A DNA stretch of 64,000 nucleotides from Wenzhouxiangella sp. 15190 (GTDB lineage: Bacteria; Pseudomonadota; Gammaproteobacteria; Xanthomonadales; Wenzhouxiangellaceae): NCBI RefSeq assembly GCF_003417465.1, contig NZ_QVMV01000028.1, positions 124,001 to 188,000 of the forward strand. The letters are read 5' to 3'. This document shows, piece by piece, positions 1 to 8,644 of the stretch (within the stretch, counting starts at the first letter, position 1; every line of letters starts with the position of its first letter). The translations under genes were made by a program, and so were the position numbers. The notes beneath the pieces are model-generated. The model was not told where the DNA came from. It did no database searches and saw only the letters and a list, made by a program, of their open reading frames with translations.

Positions 1-866
1 GCAGTCAGCCGGGCACCTGGCGCTGGCTGGCGGCGCTCTGGCTTGCCCTGGCCGTCGTGCTCGGCGGCGGTCTGGTATGGGTCTATCACAGCCAGACCCG
101 TGCCATGACGGAATCCACCTACGGCTACGCCGACGCTCTGGTAAGCGTCGTCGCACGGGAGACCGCCGAAGCGATGATGCTCGACGACACGACGGCACTG
201 TCCAACCTGGTCTCCGATTTTTCCGTCAACCCCCGCATCACCTACCTGCATATCAGCGATCGTAACGGACAAGTCCTGGCTTCGACCGATCCGTTCCTGC
301 AGGGCGAGCCCCGCCCAAAGCCGGGTCGAGCCACGATCGAACGTGAACAGGGCGGCGTACGGCTACTGGCGAGAGAGGACGGCAATCTGGAATTCCAGAC
401 ACCGATCCGCTTTCAGGCCCAGCGCATGGGCGAGGTCCAGCTGGGTATCGACGGCGATCAGCTCGAATCCGCCGCACAGACGACGCTCACGATGCTTGCG
501 CTCATCTTTGCCATCACGCTGGTGGTGGTCGGAATCGGGTTCAGTCTGCTGGTCCGGCGCCAGCAGCGCTCCATTCAGCGGGTCAGTCGCGGCCTGCAGC
601 GCATCGCCCGCGGCCAGTACGACGCCCGGCTGGAGAGCAACCGACAGGACGTCTTCGCGCCGCTCTTCCGGGTGTTCAACGACATGGCCAATCGGCTCGA
701 AGAACGCCACGGTTACCTGCAGCACAAGCCGGCGCGTCGCCCGTTACCCCATCCCGGTGATCGCACCGACATCGATGGCGACGACACGATGGAGATGGAT
801 TGGTCGATCGACGAGACCGACAATGTCCTGCCGCTTTCGGAGCGGAAAAAATCGGGCGGGGACTAG
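1..866 (+). CDS. HAMP-domain membrane protein, 5' end missing
   Basis: The frame is open to the window edge, so the true start lies outside; about 288 codons are visible. A hydrophobic helix lies at the very start. It is followed by an extracytoplasmic segment of roughly 130 residues, a second hydrophobic helix (about bases 490-555), and a HAMP-like region containing RIARGQYDAR and FNDMANRLEE. The protein then ends in a short acidic tail with no kinase, GGDEF or methyl-accepting domain. The layout recalls AhpA/YtjB-type membrane proteins or a sensor that has lost its output domain; I cannot decide between these. Its stop lies 2 bases from the stop of the convergent LysM gene. Confidence 0.7.
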   Translation, partial: SQPGTWRWLAALWLALAVVLGGGLVWVYHSQTRAMTESTYGYADALVSVVARETAEAMMLDDTTALSNLVSDFSVNPRITYLHISDRNGQVLASTDPFLQGEPRPKPGRATIEREQGGVRLLAREDGNLEFQTPIRFQAQRMGEVQLGIDGDQLESAAQTTLTMLALIFAITLVVVGIGFSLLVRRQQRSIQRVSRGLQRIARGQYDARLESNRQDVFAPLFRVFNDMANRLEERHGYLQHKPARRPLPHPGDRTDIDGDDTMEMDWSIDETDNVLPLSERKKSGGD

Positions 867-868
867 AT

Positions 869-1999
869 TCAGCCGCTTTGCAAGGATTCCAGTTTCTGTT
901 GGGCCCGATGAGCCCGCTCGAGATACCGAATCGCCGGCTCGAAATCCGGATTGATCCGGACGACACGGTTCCACAATTTCACCGAGAGTTCGACCTGCTG
1001 ATCGCGCCAGGCCGTAAGCGCCAGATCATGATAGTGCTCGACCAGCAAACGCTCGAGCCGTGACAGTCTTGCCCCGTGCGCCCGGGACAGATCGACCGAC
1101 TGTTCCCGCGCCGCGATCAGCGTCTCGAATGCTGCCCGCTCATCACCGCGAGCCAGTAATTGCTCGGCCTCCCCGAGCTTCAGGCGTGCGTCGACGTGGC
1201 TGCGCTGCCGGGCGAATTCACCCTCATTGGCCAATCCCCCCAGCCAGGGCGACGCCTGCCTGAGATACTGATCGGCACTGTCCGGGTCGTCCTCCCGGCA
1301 TGCATCCTGCGCCAAATGCACTGCGGCGCGGGCCAGAGTAGCTCTCCCGGGGTCATTGAGCTCGTCGGCCCGGGCCGCGCTGAGCAGCATTGAATATGCC
1401 TGGCCATGCGCTTCTCGCTCGACGAGCCTTCGTGCGCTCTGGTTCGGGTCGGCGCTGCCATCGGACTCGGCCGGAGCATCCGCCTCCGGGGGCGCCTCGG
1501 TGCTTGCCGCGCGGTCACTGGCGGATGTATTCGGAACCTTGAGCCGCTGACCCGGCTGCAGCAATCGGGGGATTTCGATGTCATTGAGCTTCGCCAGCGA
1601 GTAAAAAAGCAGGCCATTTCCGATACTACGCTCGGCGATGACCGACAGACTTTCGCCGGCCCTGACTTCGATCTGCTCGAATTCCGTACCCAGCAACTCC
1701 TCCGGGGGCTGCCGGATCTGGGCAAGTAAGAGCTGGGCCGTCACATCGCCCGGACGCTCATCGGCAATCTGCTCGAGCAGGTCCTCGGCCTGTGCCTCTT
1801 CGCCTTCCTGCAACAGGCCGATGGCGGCGCCGACCGTGACGGAAGGCGCTTCCTGCTGGCCATCAGGAACCTGATCCACGGAGGGCTCCGAAGTGGTTTC
1901 ATCCGAGGGGCGGCTCTGCCACGACTGGCAGCCCGCCAGCGTGAGGCAGACCGCGGCCAGCACGAAGTATCGGAGTTGGACGCGTCGCTCGGACAACAT
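869..1999 (-). CDS. LysM-domain lipoprotein with TPR-like helical C-terminus
   Basis: A 376-residue protein with a type II signal peptide (lipobox LTLAGC, Cys24), so probably anchored in the outer membrane facing the periplasm. After an acidic linker and a helical segment, residues about 110-156 form a LysM domain (VRAGESLSVIAE ... LLQPGQRLKVP) that should bind peptidoglycan glycan strands. The remaining 200 residues are Ala/Leu/Arg-rich helices ending in FEPAIRYLERA, which look like tetratricopeptide repeats. It starts 54 bases downstream of the TRAP permease gene on the same strand and could be cotranscribed with it. The exact role is unknown; an envelope scaffold function is an inference. 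Confidence 0.75.
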   Translation of the reverse strand: MLSERRVQLRYFVLAAVCLTLAGCQSWQSRPSDETTSEPSVDQVPDGQQEAPSVTVGAAIGLLQEGEEAQAEDLLEQIADERPGDVTAQLLLAQIRQPPEELLGTEFEQIEVRAGESLSVIAERSIGNGLLFYSLAKLNDIEIPRLLQPGQRLKVPNTSASDRAASTEAPPEADAPAESDGSADPNQSARRLVEREAHGQAYSMLLSAARADELNDPGRATLARAAVHLAQDACREDDPDSADQYLRQASPWLGGLANEGEFARQRSHVDARLKLGEAEQLLARGDERAAFETLIAAREQSVDLSRAHGARLSRLERLLVEHYHDLALTAWRDQQVELSVKLWNRVVRINPDFEPAIRYLERAHRAQQKLESLQSG

Positions 2000-2053
2000 T
2001 CAGGACCTCATTGCTTTCAAGTTTTCAGTGTAGCGCAACCGCGGCGTGTCGCC

Positions 2054-3331
2054 TCATGCGTCGAACAGGGACGGCAAGGCCAGGCTCAGTGCCGGCCAGG
2101 CGGTGATGATCAACAGCGCCACGAACAGGATGGCCAGAAACGGCAGCACGGCACGGTGGAGCGTGGGAATATCACGTTCGAAACGAGGGCCGGCCAGCAG
2201 AGGATCGTTCGCCAGCGGCGGTGTGCAGTAACCGATCTGGAGGCTGACCACCGACACGATTCCGAGATGAACCGGGTCGACGCCCAGGGCCGTGGCCACC
2301 GGGATGATCAGCGGAGCCAGAATAACCACCGCAGCGCCAATATCAATCATCATCCCGGCGGCGAGCAGCAGCGCGATCACGGCCAGCAGAAAGATCAGGC
2401 GGCTGGCGACAAGCGGTTCGAGCCACTCGTACAAGCGTTGAACCACGCCCGCGTCGATCATGACGTTGGCCGAGGCCATCGACATGCCCAGCACCAGGAC
2501 GATGGCGGCCACCGGCATCATCGCCGCGGTAACGATCTCCGGCAACTTCGACGGACGGATGTCACGACGGACCAAAACCAGGGTGATCAGAACCCAGGCT
2601 GCCGCGATCACCGCGGCATCGACCACGCGCAGGTAGCCCGAGTAGATGCCGCCGAGGATCACGAAAGGCAGCGGCAGTTCCAGGGCGTTGTCGCGCAATG
2701 CCCGCCCGATCGGCTTGCGGGACCCCTTGCCGCGAGGCAATCCCTGGTGATCCCACGCGGCATAGCCGCCCATCAACGCCAGTATCAGGAGCCCCGGCAA
2801 CAGTCCCGCCAGGAACAACGCTTCGATGCTCAACGCCGCGCGCGGCGCGACCTGCTGGGCGACAACCGCGTAGAGAATCAACGGCAACGAAGGCGCGAAC
2901 AGGACGCCCGGGCTGGAACCGGCCGTGACGACACCGAGGGCGAAATGCCGCGAATGACCGTTCTGGATCAGGACGGGCAGCAACAGGCTGCCGAGGACGA
3001 TGACGGCAACGCTGGCGGTCGCCATGAATGCCGTGAGCAACGAACAAGGGATAAGCACGAAAAACACCGCGCCACCGGAGAGCCGGCCCGGCATCGCTTG
3101 CATCAGGCCCAGCAAACGCCCCGGCGCACGGCTTCGTGCCAGCAACATCCCGGCAAAGGAGAAAAGCGGGAGCGCCACGAGCAACGGCAGCTCACCGATG
3201 CGCACGAACGTCATGCTGGCCAGCAGCGGATCCAGTCCCGCCTGCCAGTAGCCACCCAGTGCGGCCAGGGCAACCACGGCGAACAATGGCATGCCCAGGA
3301 GCGCCAGGACGATCAGCACGAAGACCATCAT
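2054..3331 (-). CDS. TRAP transporter large permease (DctM family)
   Basis: A 425-residue, very hydrophobic protein with about 12 predicted membrane segments and DctM-type glycine/proline-rich turns (GSSPGVLFAPSLP, IGYCTPPLANDPLLAG). In TRAP transporters the large subunit is the sodium-coupled elevator-type translocation channel for carboxylates and related solutes, in the inner membrane. Its start overlaps the small-subunit stop by 4 bases, so the two are translationally coupled. No periplasmic DctP gene lies on either side, so the substrate cannot be guessed. Confidence 0.88.
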   Translation of the reverse strand: MMVFVLIVLALLGMPLFAVVALAALGGYWQAGLDPLLASMTFVRIGELPLLVALPLFSFAGMLLARSRAPGRLLGLMQAMPGRLSGGAVFFVLIPCSLLTAFMATASVAVIVLGSLLLPVLIQNGHSRHFALGVVTAGSSPGVLFAPSLPLILYAVVAQQVAPRAALSIEALFLAGLLPGLLILALMGGYAAWDHQGLPRGKGSRKPIGRALRDNALELPLPFVILGGIYSGYLRVVDAAVIAAAWVLITLVLVRRDIRPSKLPEIVTAAMMPVAAIVLVLGMSMASANVMIDAGVVQRLYEWLEPLVASRLIFLLAVIALLLAAGMMIDIGAAVVILAPLIIPVATALGVDPVHLGIVSVVSLQIGYCTPPLANDPLLAGPRFERDIPTLHRAVLPFLAILFVALLIITAWPALSLALPSLFDA

Positions 3332-3849
3332 TCCGGTTCACCCTGATCGGGGACCGGCGACAGGGCCGCCGAAGGGGGAGACACCGCCCAGGCCAGAAAG
3401 CGGGCAGCCATCATGGCGAAGCCGATCGGAATGATTACCCGCACCACCCACATGGGCACATTCAGAAACGCCACGGCCTGGAACTCGTACTCGAGCGCAA
3501 CGATGTCGAGACTGGTCCAGGTCAGCGCCAGGCAGATCAGGGCCGTGGCTGCGAACAACACGCGCCGCAGCCAGACCACGGCTACCGCCGGCAGCCGGCA
3601 CTCCAGAACACCGATGCGGATATGACGCAATCGTCCCGTGGCGACCACGGCGCCGGTCATGACCAGCCACAAAACCACGGCACGCATCGCAGCGTCGATC
3701 CACGGCAGTGTCATGCCCGCCAACGCCCGAAATCCAATATCGGCCAGCCCGAGAAGCAGCAGGATCAGAAACAGGACGGTGAGCGTGCCGGATTCGATCC
3801 ATCGAATCGATCGCGTCGCCGGATCCTGGTCGCGATCAGGCCCGGACAC
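3328..3849 (-). CDS. TRAP transporter small permease (DctQ family)
   Basis: A 173-residue protein with four hydrophobic segments and the DctQ-like stretch GMTLPWIDAAMRAVVLW followed by VVATGRLRHIRIGVLE. The small subunit pairs with DctM and is needed for TRAP transport. It precedes and overlaps the large permease gene. Upstream (3850-3945) is a short non-coding gap before folD containing an imperfect hairpin (CTTGCGGGC at 3896 / GCCCGCGCAAG at 3914) that could end folD transcription. Confidence 0.85.
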   Translation of the reverse strand: MSGPDRDQDPATRSIRWIESGTLTVLFLILLLLGLADIGFRALAGMTLPWIDAAMRAVVLWLVMTGAVVATGRLRHIRIGVLECRLPAVAVVWLRRVLFAATALICLALTWTSLDIVALEYEFQAVAFLNVPMWVVRVIIPIGFAMMAARFLAWAVSPPSAALSPVPDQGEPE

Positions 3850-3945
3850 GCATTCGCTCCGGTTCGGCGTCCCTCAATCCCCGGCACTTGATCGCCTTGC
3901 GGGCGCCCTCCCAGCCCGCGCAAGCGTCGCACCCCGTGCGGGAGA

Positions 3946-4815
3946 TCACGGCGCGCGAACGACCAGCCCGGCCGCTTCGGCCGTATTCTGCATCAGGGTT
4001 GCGACCGTCATCGGTCCCACGCCCCCCGGAACCGGTGTGATCCAGCCGGCGCGCCTTGCCGTGGTTTCGTAGTCGAGATCGCCGTGCAGCTTTCCGTTTT
4101 CACCACGGTTGATACCGATGTCCACGACGATGGCGCCCTCGGCAATCCAGTCCGGATCGACAATGCCGGGCTTGCCGACGGCAACGCAGAGCACTTCCGC
4201 CCGTTCGACGTGGGCGCGCAGGTCCCGGGTGAACCGGTGGGCGATGGAAACCGTGGCACCGGCCAGGAGCAATTCCAGCGCCAGCGGCCGGCCGACGATG
4301 TTGGACGCACCCACCACCAGCGTGTTCATGCCCTTGGTATCGATATCGTGTGCGGCAAGCAGTGTCATCACCCCGCGTGGTGTGCACGGCCGCAGGCCGG
4401 GGTCCCGCAGGGCAAGCCGACCCATGTTGGCCGGATGAAAACCGTCGACATCCTTGTCCGGTGCAATACGCCGGGTCACGGCGTGTTCATCGAGATGGGC
4501 CGGCAACGGAAGCTGCACCAGAATGCCATCGACCGCCTCGTCGCGATTGAGGGCGTCGATCAGCGCCAGCAATTCGCTGCGACCCACGCCGTGTGCCAGA
4601 CGATGGGTGGTCGAGACCATGCCGGCACGCTCACAGGCACGAATCTTGTTTTTGACATAGATTTCGGAGGCCGGGTCGTCACCGATCAGGACCACGGCAA
4701 GCCCGGGCGGCCTGCCGCCAGCGTCCACGTGATAAGACACGGCATCGGCGACGTTGCAGATCAGTCGGTCGGCAACCGCTCGACCATCCAGAATACGGGC
4801 GGGAGATTTCGTCAT
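3946..4815 (-). CDS. folD: Bifunctional methylenetetrahydrofolate dehydrogenase/cyclohydrolase
   Basis: A 289-residue protein from ATG 4815 ([16 protein letters not shown]). An upstream in-frame ATG at 4884 would add 23 non-conserved residues and run into the divergent gene, so I chose 4815. FolD signatures are visible: [20 protein letters not shown], the NADP-binding [15 protein letters not shown], and the terminal [15 protein letters not shown]. It interconverts 5,10-methylene- and 10-formyl-tetrahydrofolate in the cytoplasm. The divergent GPx-like gene begins only about 22 bases away, so their promoters must overlap or be very compact. Confidence 0.95.
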   Translation of the reverse strand: MTKSPARILDGRAVADRLICNVADAVSYHVDAGGRPPGLAVVLIGDDPASEIYVKNKIRACERAGMVSTTHRLAHGVGRSELLALIDALNRDEAVDGILVQLPLPAHLDEHAVTRRIAPDKDVDGFHPANMGRLALRDPGLRPCTPRGVMTLLAAHDIDTKGMNTLVVGASNIVGRPLALELLLAGATVSIAHRFTRDLRAHVERAEVLCVAVGKPGIVDPDWIAEGAIVVDIGINRGENGKLHGDLDYETTARRAGWITPVPGGVGPMTVATLMQNTAEAAGLVVRAP

Positions 4816-4837
4816 GACCGATATTGTAAGGTAGGAT

Positions 4838-5350
4838 TTGGTGGGAAACCGACTCGGAGTCAGACCGGACGTGAACCTGTTCAATCATCACTTCAAGGAT
4901 CTCTCGGGCGCAAACATCTACCTCGAGCGCTATCGTCACCAACCGTTGTTCATCGTCAACATCGCGACTGAGAGTCGCTTCCTTCCCCAAATCAAGCGAA
5001 TGCAACAACTGCACACGCAGTTCAATCGCCATGGCCTGGTGGTGATCGCCATTCCCTCCAACGACTTCGATGAAGAACCGCGCGACGAGGCGGAAATCGA
5101 GGCGTTCCTGCGCGAAAACTATCCGTTCAGCTTCATCATCACGCAACGCTACTCGGTCACTGGCCCGGAGGCTCATTCACTCTTTCGCGAGATGCTGCAG
5201 GAAAAAGGCGCCTCCATCCTGCCCCGCGGCAGCTTCAACAAGTACCTGTTCGATCGTCATGGCGAGCTGGCCGAGCATTTCCCGCCCGAAACCCTGCCCG
5301 ACGACCCGATGCTGATTCGCTGCGTCAATCAGCAGTTGGGGAGCCTCTAG
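4838..5350 (+). CDS. Glutathione peroxidase-fold protein lacking catalytic residues
   Basis: A 170-residue protein that follows the GPx fold end to end: [12 protein letters not shown] at the start, the [12 protein letters not shown] strand-helix, [10 protein letters not shown], and [12 protein letters not shown]. All four positions of the GPx catalytic tetrad appear changed: Ser46 for the peroxidatic Cys (family NVASKCGFTPQ), Asp76 for the Gln of the NQF motif, and Gly131-Ser132 for the Trp-Asn of WNF. It is therefore unlikely to be a thiol peroxidase. The start is uncertain: TTG 4838 and GTG 4841 follow an AAGG-type site, and GTG 4871 gives a family-like N-terminus. There is no signal peptide, so it is probably cytoplasmic. 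Confidence 0.82.
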   Translation: MVGNRLGVRPDVNLFNHHFKDLSGANIYLERYRHQPLFIVNIATESRFLPQIKRMQQLHTQFNRHGLVVIAIPSNDFDEEPRDEAEIEAFLRENYPFSFIITQRYSVTGPEAHSLFREMLQEKGASILPRGSFNKYLFDRHGELAEHFPPETLPDDPMLIRCVNQQLGSL

Positions 5351-5362
5351 GCAAACAGGCGC

Positions 5363-6766
5363 TCAGCGTTTCCGGTTCTTGCGGACAAACTTCTTGAGCC
5401 GCCTGCGCTTTTCGACCTGCCGGGGCGTGAGCTTGTTGCGACGCCCGGCATACGGGTTGTCACCCTCACGAAACACCAGCCGTACCGGCATGCCGGTCAG
5501 GCGGAAGTGCTTTCGGAAGGTGTTGACCAGGTAGCGCTGGTATTGGTCGGGAATACCCCGCACCCGATTGCCGTGAATCACGATCCGGGTCGGAAAGTGA
5601 CCCCCACTATGGGCGTAGCGCAATTTGGGCGACTTGCGCTGCACCGCCGCCGGCGGATGAGCCGCCACGGCATCGCGCAGTGTGCGGGTGAGTGCGCCGG
5701 TGGGCAGTTCCTGCTCGCCGGCGGCATGCACGTGCTCGATGGCATCGGTGAGCTCGCCCAGCCCGCTCCCGTGCAAGGCGGAGATTGTCACCACCGGCGC
5801 AAAACGGGCGAAATCGAGCCGCTCGGCAACCTCCACGAGCACCGCGCGGCGGCGGTCATTGTCGATGGCATCCCATTTGTTGATCGCTATGACCAGTCCG
5901 CGTCCGGCCTCGATGACATGACCAGCCAGGCGGGCATCCTGTTCGGTAATGCCTTCGACGGCGTCACAGATCAGGCAGACGATGCGAGCTTGCTCGAGCG
6001 ACTGTAGCGCCTTGATGGTGCTGAAGCGTTCCACGCCCTCGTGACTGCCCCGGCGGCGTCGAATACCGGCCGTGTCGATGAGGTGATAGCGGACGCCGTC
6101 GCGCTCGATGGTGGCGTGAATGGGATCCCGGGTGGTGCCGGCCACCGACGTGGCCAGGGCTCGCTCTTCGCCCAGCAGGCGATTCATGAGCGTCGACTTG
6201 CCGGCATTCGGCCGACCGATCAGCGCCAGACGCAGGCCGTCGTCGTCGGGCACACTGCTTTCTTCCGCCTCGGGCAGCAACTCGGCAAGTGCCTGGCCGA
6301 GGTGATCGAGTCCGCGCCGGTGGCTGGCCGAAATCGGACAGATTTCGCCCAGCCCCAGCTCCGCGGCTTCGGCAATCGCCAGGTCGGGATCCAACCCATC
6401 GGACTTGTTGACCACATGAACGACCGCTTTCCCGCGATTGCGCAGGTCGGTCGCGATCTCGTGTTCAACCGGAAGAATTCCGGCACGCGCGTCGGTCAGG
6501 AACAGGACCGCGTCGGCCTCGTCGATCGCCAGGCGGGTCTGGGCCTGGGCGCCCAGTTCGATCTCGCCACCCGCCTGGTCCAGCCCGCCCGTATCGACCA
6601 GAATCACCCTTCTCGCGCCCACCGTGGCGCGACCGTAGATGCGGTCGCGGGTGACACCGGGTGTATCCGCCACCAGCGCGTCCCGGGTCTGTGTCAACGC
6701 GTTGAACAGCGTTGACTTCCCGACATTCGGCCGCCCGACAATGGCGACCACCGGCAGCGTAGACAT
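5363..6766 (-). CDS. der: Ribosome biogenesis GTPase Der (EngA)
   Basis: A 467-residue tandem GTPase of typical Der length. The first G domain has GRPNVGKSTLFN, DTPGVTRD and NKSD. The second has GRPNAGKSTLMN, DTAGIRRRR and NKWD. The C-terminal KH-like domain (RIVIHGNRVRGIPDQYQRYL) ends in a basic tail rich in RRRLKKFVRK. Der acts in maturation of the 50S subunit. It is the last gene of the leftward operon ndk-rlmN-pilW-rodZ-hisS-yfgM-bamB-der and lies 11 bases after bamB. Confidence 0.97.
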   Translation of the reverse strand: MSTLPVVAIVGRPNVGKSTLFNALTQTRDALVADTPGVTRDRIYGRATVGARRVILVDTGGLDQAGGEIELGAQAQTRLAIDEADAVLFLTDARAGILPVEHEIATDLRNRGKAVVHVVNKSDGLDPDLAIAEAAELGLGEICPISASHRRGLDHLGQALAELLPEAEESSVPDDDGLRLALIGRPNAGKSTLMNRLLGEERALATSVAGTTRDPIHATIERDGVRYHLIDTAGIRRRRGSHEGVERFSTIKALQSLEQARIVCLICDAVEGITEQDARLAGHVIEAGRGLVIAINKWDAIDNDRRRAVLVEVAERLDFARFAPVVTISALHGSGLGELTDAIEHVHAAGEQELPTGALTRTLRDAVAAHPPAAVQRKSPKLRYAHSGGHFPTRIVIHGNRVRGIPDQYQRYLVNTFRKHFRLTGMPVRLVFREGDNPYAGRRNKLTPRQVEKRRRLKKFVRKNRKR

Positions 6767-6777
6767 GGAAGGCCGCC

Positions 6778-7947
6778 CTAGCCCGAGCGGCTGACTCGCC
6801 AGGCGCTCAGCTCTCCGTCTTCGTCCAGCAGGTAAAGCGTATCCCCGACAACCAGCGGAGCCGAGACCGGTGCACTGCCGCTGGCCTTTTCACGTCCAAC
6901 GATCTCGCCGTTGTCGGCGTCGAAGAAGTGCAGGTAACCGTCGAAATCGCCAACCGCAACCAGGCCGCCCAGGAACACCGGACGGGTCAAGTCGCGACGC
7001 AGAAGCTGATTGTCACGCCAGAGGGTGGTGCCGTTGCGACGATCGATCATCCAGACGTTGTCGTCCTTGTCGGTGACCGCCAGTTGCGTGCGACGCAAAC
7101 TCAATCCGCTCGACGACGAAATCTCCTTGACCCAAAGCGTACGGCCGGATTCCAGTGCCAGGCCCGCCAGTCGACCGTGGTAACTCACCACGTAGAGTTC
7201 GGTACCGACGACCAGCATCGGGCCGTCGATATCGGCCAGACGTTCCAGCTCCGTGCGTCCTTCGGGTGCACTGACGCGCTGTTCCCACAGCACCGATCCA
7301 TCCGAAACGCGAAGCGTCGTCACCTGCCCATCGTCGTAGCCGATGTAGGCCTGACCGGCCCGCGTCAGCGGATCGCCGTTGCCGCGAAGCGTCAGCAGGG
7401 GAACGCTGCGGTCATGCACCCAGAGGCGCGCGCCGTCGCTGCGATCCAGGCCGAATACCCGGCCATCGATACAGCGCGCGATGATGATGCCGTCATGCAG
7501 TACCGGCATGGAGAGAATTTCGGAAGACAACTGGGCGCGCCAGCGGATCGCGCCGGAACTGCGGTCGATGACCACCAGCTCACCGTCGAAAGTGCCGACG
7601 ATAATCAACTCATCCGTTATGGTCGGTCCCGCGGAAATCGGCAACCCGATATCGATTTCACGCTCGATCCGCCCGGTTTCGCGATTGACGGCCGTGATCC
7701 GCCCCTTGTGATCGGCAGCCCAGATCTGGTCGCCGGCAGCCACGGGCCGGATGCGCGGCTGACTGCGGTTGATTCCGTCACCGGTATCGACGGACCAGAC
7801 GCGGTCAATGGGCACCGATTGCTGAATATCGGTCAATTCAGCCGGCTGGAGTTCGTCGTCATCGCTGAACCAGCCGCCAATCGTCTGACAGCCTGCCAAC
7901 AACAAGAGCACGGGGACCAGAGCGAGTAGTCGTCCAAGCCGGATCAT
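6778..7947 (-). CDS. bamB: Outer membrane protein assembly factor BamB
   Basis: A 389-residue lipoprotein (lipobox LLLAGC, Cys20) followed by a beta-propeller of PQQ-like blades (GRITAVNRETG, GELVVIDRSSG, GRVFGLDRSDG, GTTLWRDNQLL). BamB is the propeller lipoprotein of the BAM complex that helps deliver beta-barrel proteins to BamA. Its start overlaps the yfgM stop by 4 bases, and the position between yfgM and der is the conserved one. Confidence 0.95.
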   Translation of the reverse strand: MIRLGRLLALVPVLLLLAGCQTIGGWFSDDDELQPAELTDIQQSVPIDRVWSVDTGDGINRSQPRIRPVAAGDQIWAADHKGRITAVNRETGRIEREIDIGLPISAGPTITDELIIVGTFDGELVVIDRSSGAIRWRAQLSSEILSMPVLHDGIIIARCIDGRVFGLDRSDGARLWVHDRSVPLLTLRGNGDPLTRAGQAYIGYDDGQVTTLRVSDGSVLWEQRVSAPEGRTELERLADIDGPMLVVGTELYVVSYHGRLAGLALESGRTLWVKEISSSSGLSLRRTQLAVTDKDDNVWMIDRRNGTTLWRDNQLLRRDLTRPVFLGGLVAVGDFDGYLHFFDADNGEIVGREKASGSAPVSAPLVVGDTLYLLDEDGELSAWRVSRSG

Positions 7948-8591
7948 GAAGCATCTCCGTCCGTCGTCGCGGCGTCGATCTTGATCTGCAGCAACCCCGG
8001 ATTCCCACCGTCGGCCGTGCGCTGCGACAACGCCTCTTCCCAGGCTGAGCGCGCTTCGGCCACGCGTCCGCGCTCGAACAGCAGATCACCGCGTGCCTCA
8101 GCCCATGTCGCCTCGAATCCCTCGGGAGCGGACTCTTCCAGCAGCCCCAGCGCTTCCTCGTACTGGCCCTGGGCTTCGAGTACACGCGCCAGACGAAGCT
8201 TGGCCACCGGCCAGAGGGATTCAAGACGGCCGTTGTCGAGGATGCCGCGGTAGACATCGGCGGCCGGCGACAGCCGACCCGCTTCGATCCAGGCGGCGGC
8301 CAAGTGCATGCCGGCCAGACCGGTGTAGGCCGTCTCGCCCACCGCATCCTGCATGGCCTGATACTCCGACGCCGCGGATTCAAGGTTGCCGTCGGCCACT
8401 TGCTGGCGCACGACCTGATAGTAATCCGAACCCATCAACTGCTGTTCGGCGCGGTAATCCTGCCACTGGCGAAATCCGAAGATACCGCCGAATGCCAGTA
8501 TCAGGGCGACGATGATCGCCGAGCTGTATTCCTTGATCCAGCGTCGGACGCGCTCACCCTGTTCGTGTTCGTCGTAAAGCTCTACAGCCAT
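7944..8591 (-). CDS. yfgM: YfgM-family ancillary SecYEG translocon subunit
   Basis: A 215-residue protein: short cytoplasmic N-terminus (ELYDEHEQGERVRRWIKEY), one transmembrane helix (about residues 24-42), and a periplasmic TPR-like region (AASEYQAMQDAV, GRLSPAADVYRGIL, GQYEEALGLLEE). In E. coli YfgM is an inner-membrane protein that associates with SecYEG and periplasmic chaperones. It sits directly upstream of bamB with a 4-base overlap and 53 bases after hisS, which is the usual gammaproteobacterial order. Confidence 0.9.
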   Translation of the reverse strand: MAVELYDEHEQGERVRRWIKEYSSAIIVALILAFGGIFGFRQWQDYRAEQQLMGSDYYQVVRQQVADGNLESAASEYQAMQDAVGETAYTGLAGMHLAAAWIEAGRLSPAADVYRGILDNGRLESLWPVAKLRLARVLEAQGQYEEALGLLEESAPEGFEATWAEARGDLLFERGRVAEARSAWEEALSQRTADGGNPGLLQIKIDAATTDGDAS

Positions 8592-8644
8592 TTCAAATTG
8601 ATCCTTGCGGTCGGCGTGATAAAAAGCCAGCTGTCTATGATAAA

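Noticed and set aside
1976-3346. A 456-codon Gln/His/Arg-rich frame opposite the TRAP large permease
   Set aside because: The composition is the mirror of hydrophobic Leu/Val/Ile codons; no domain.
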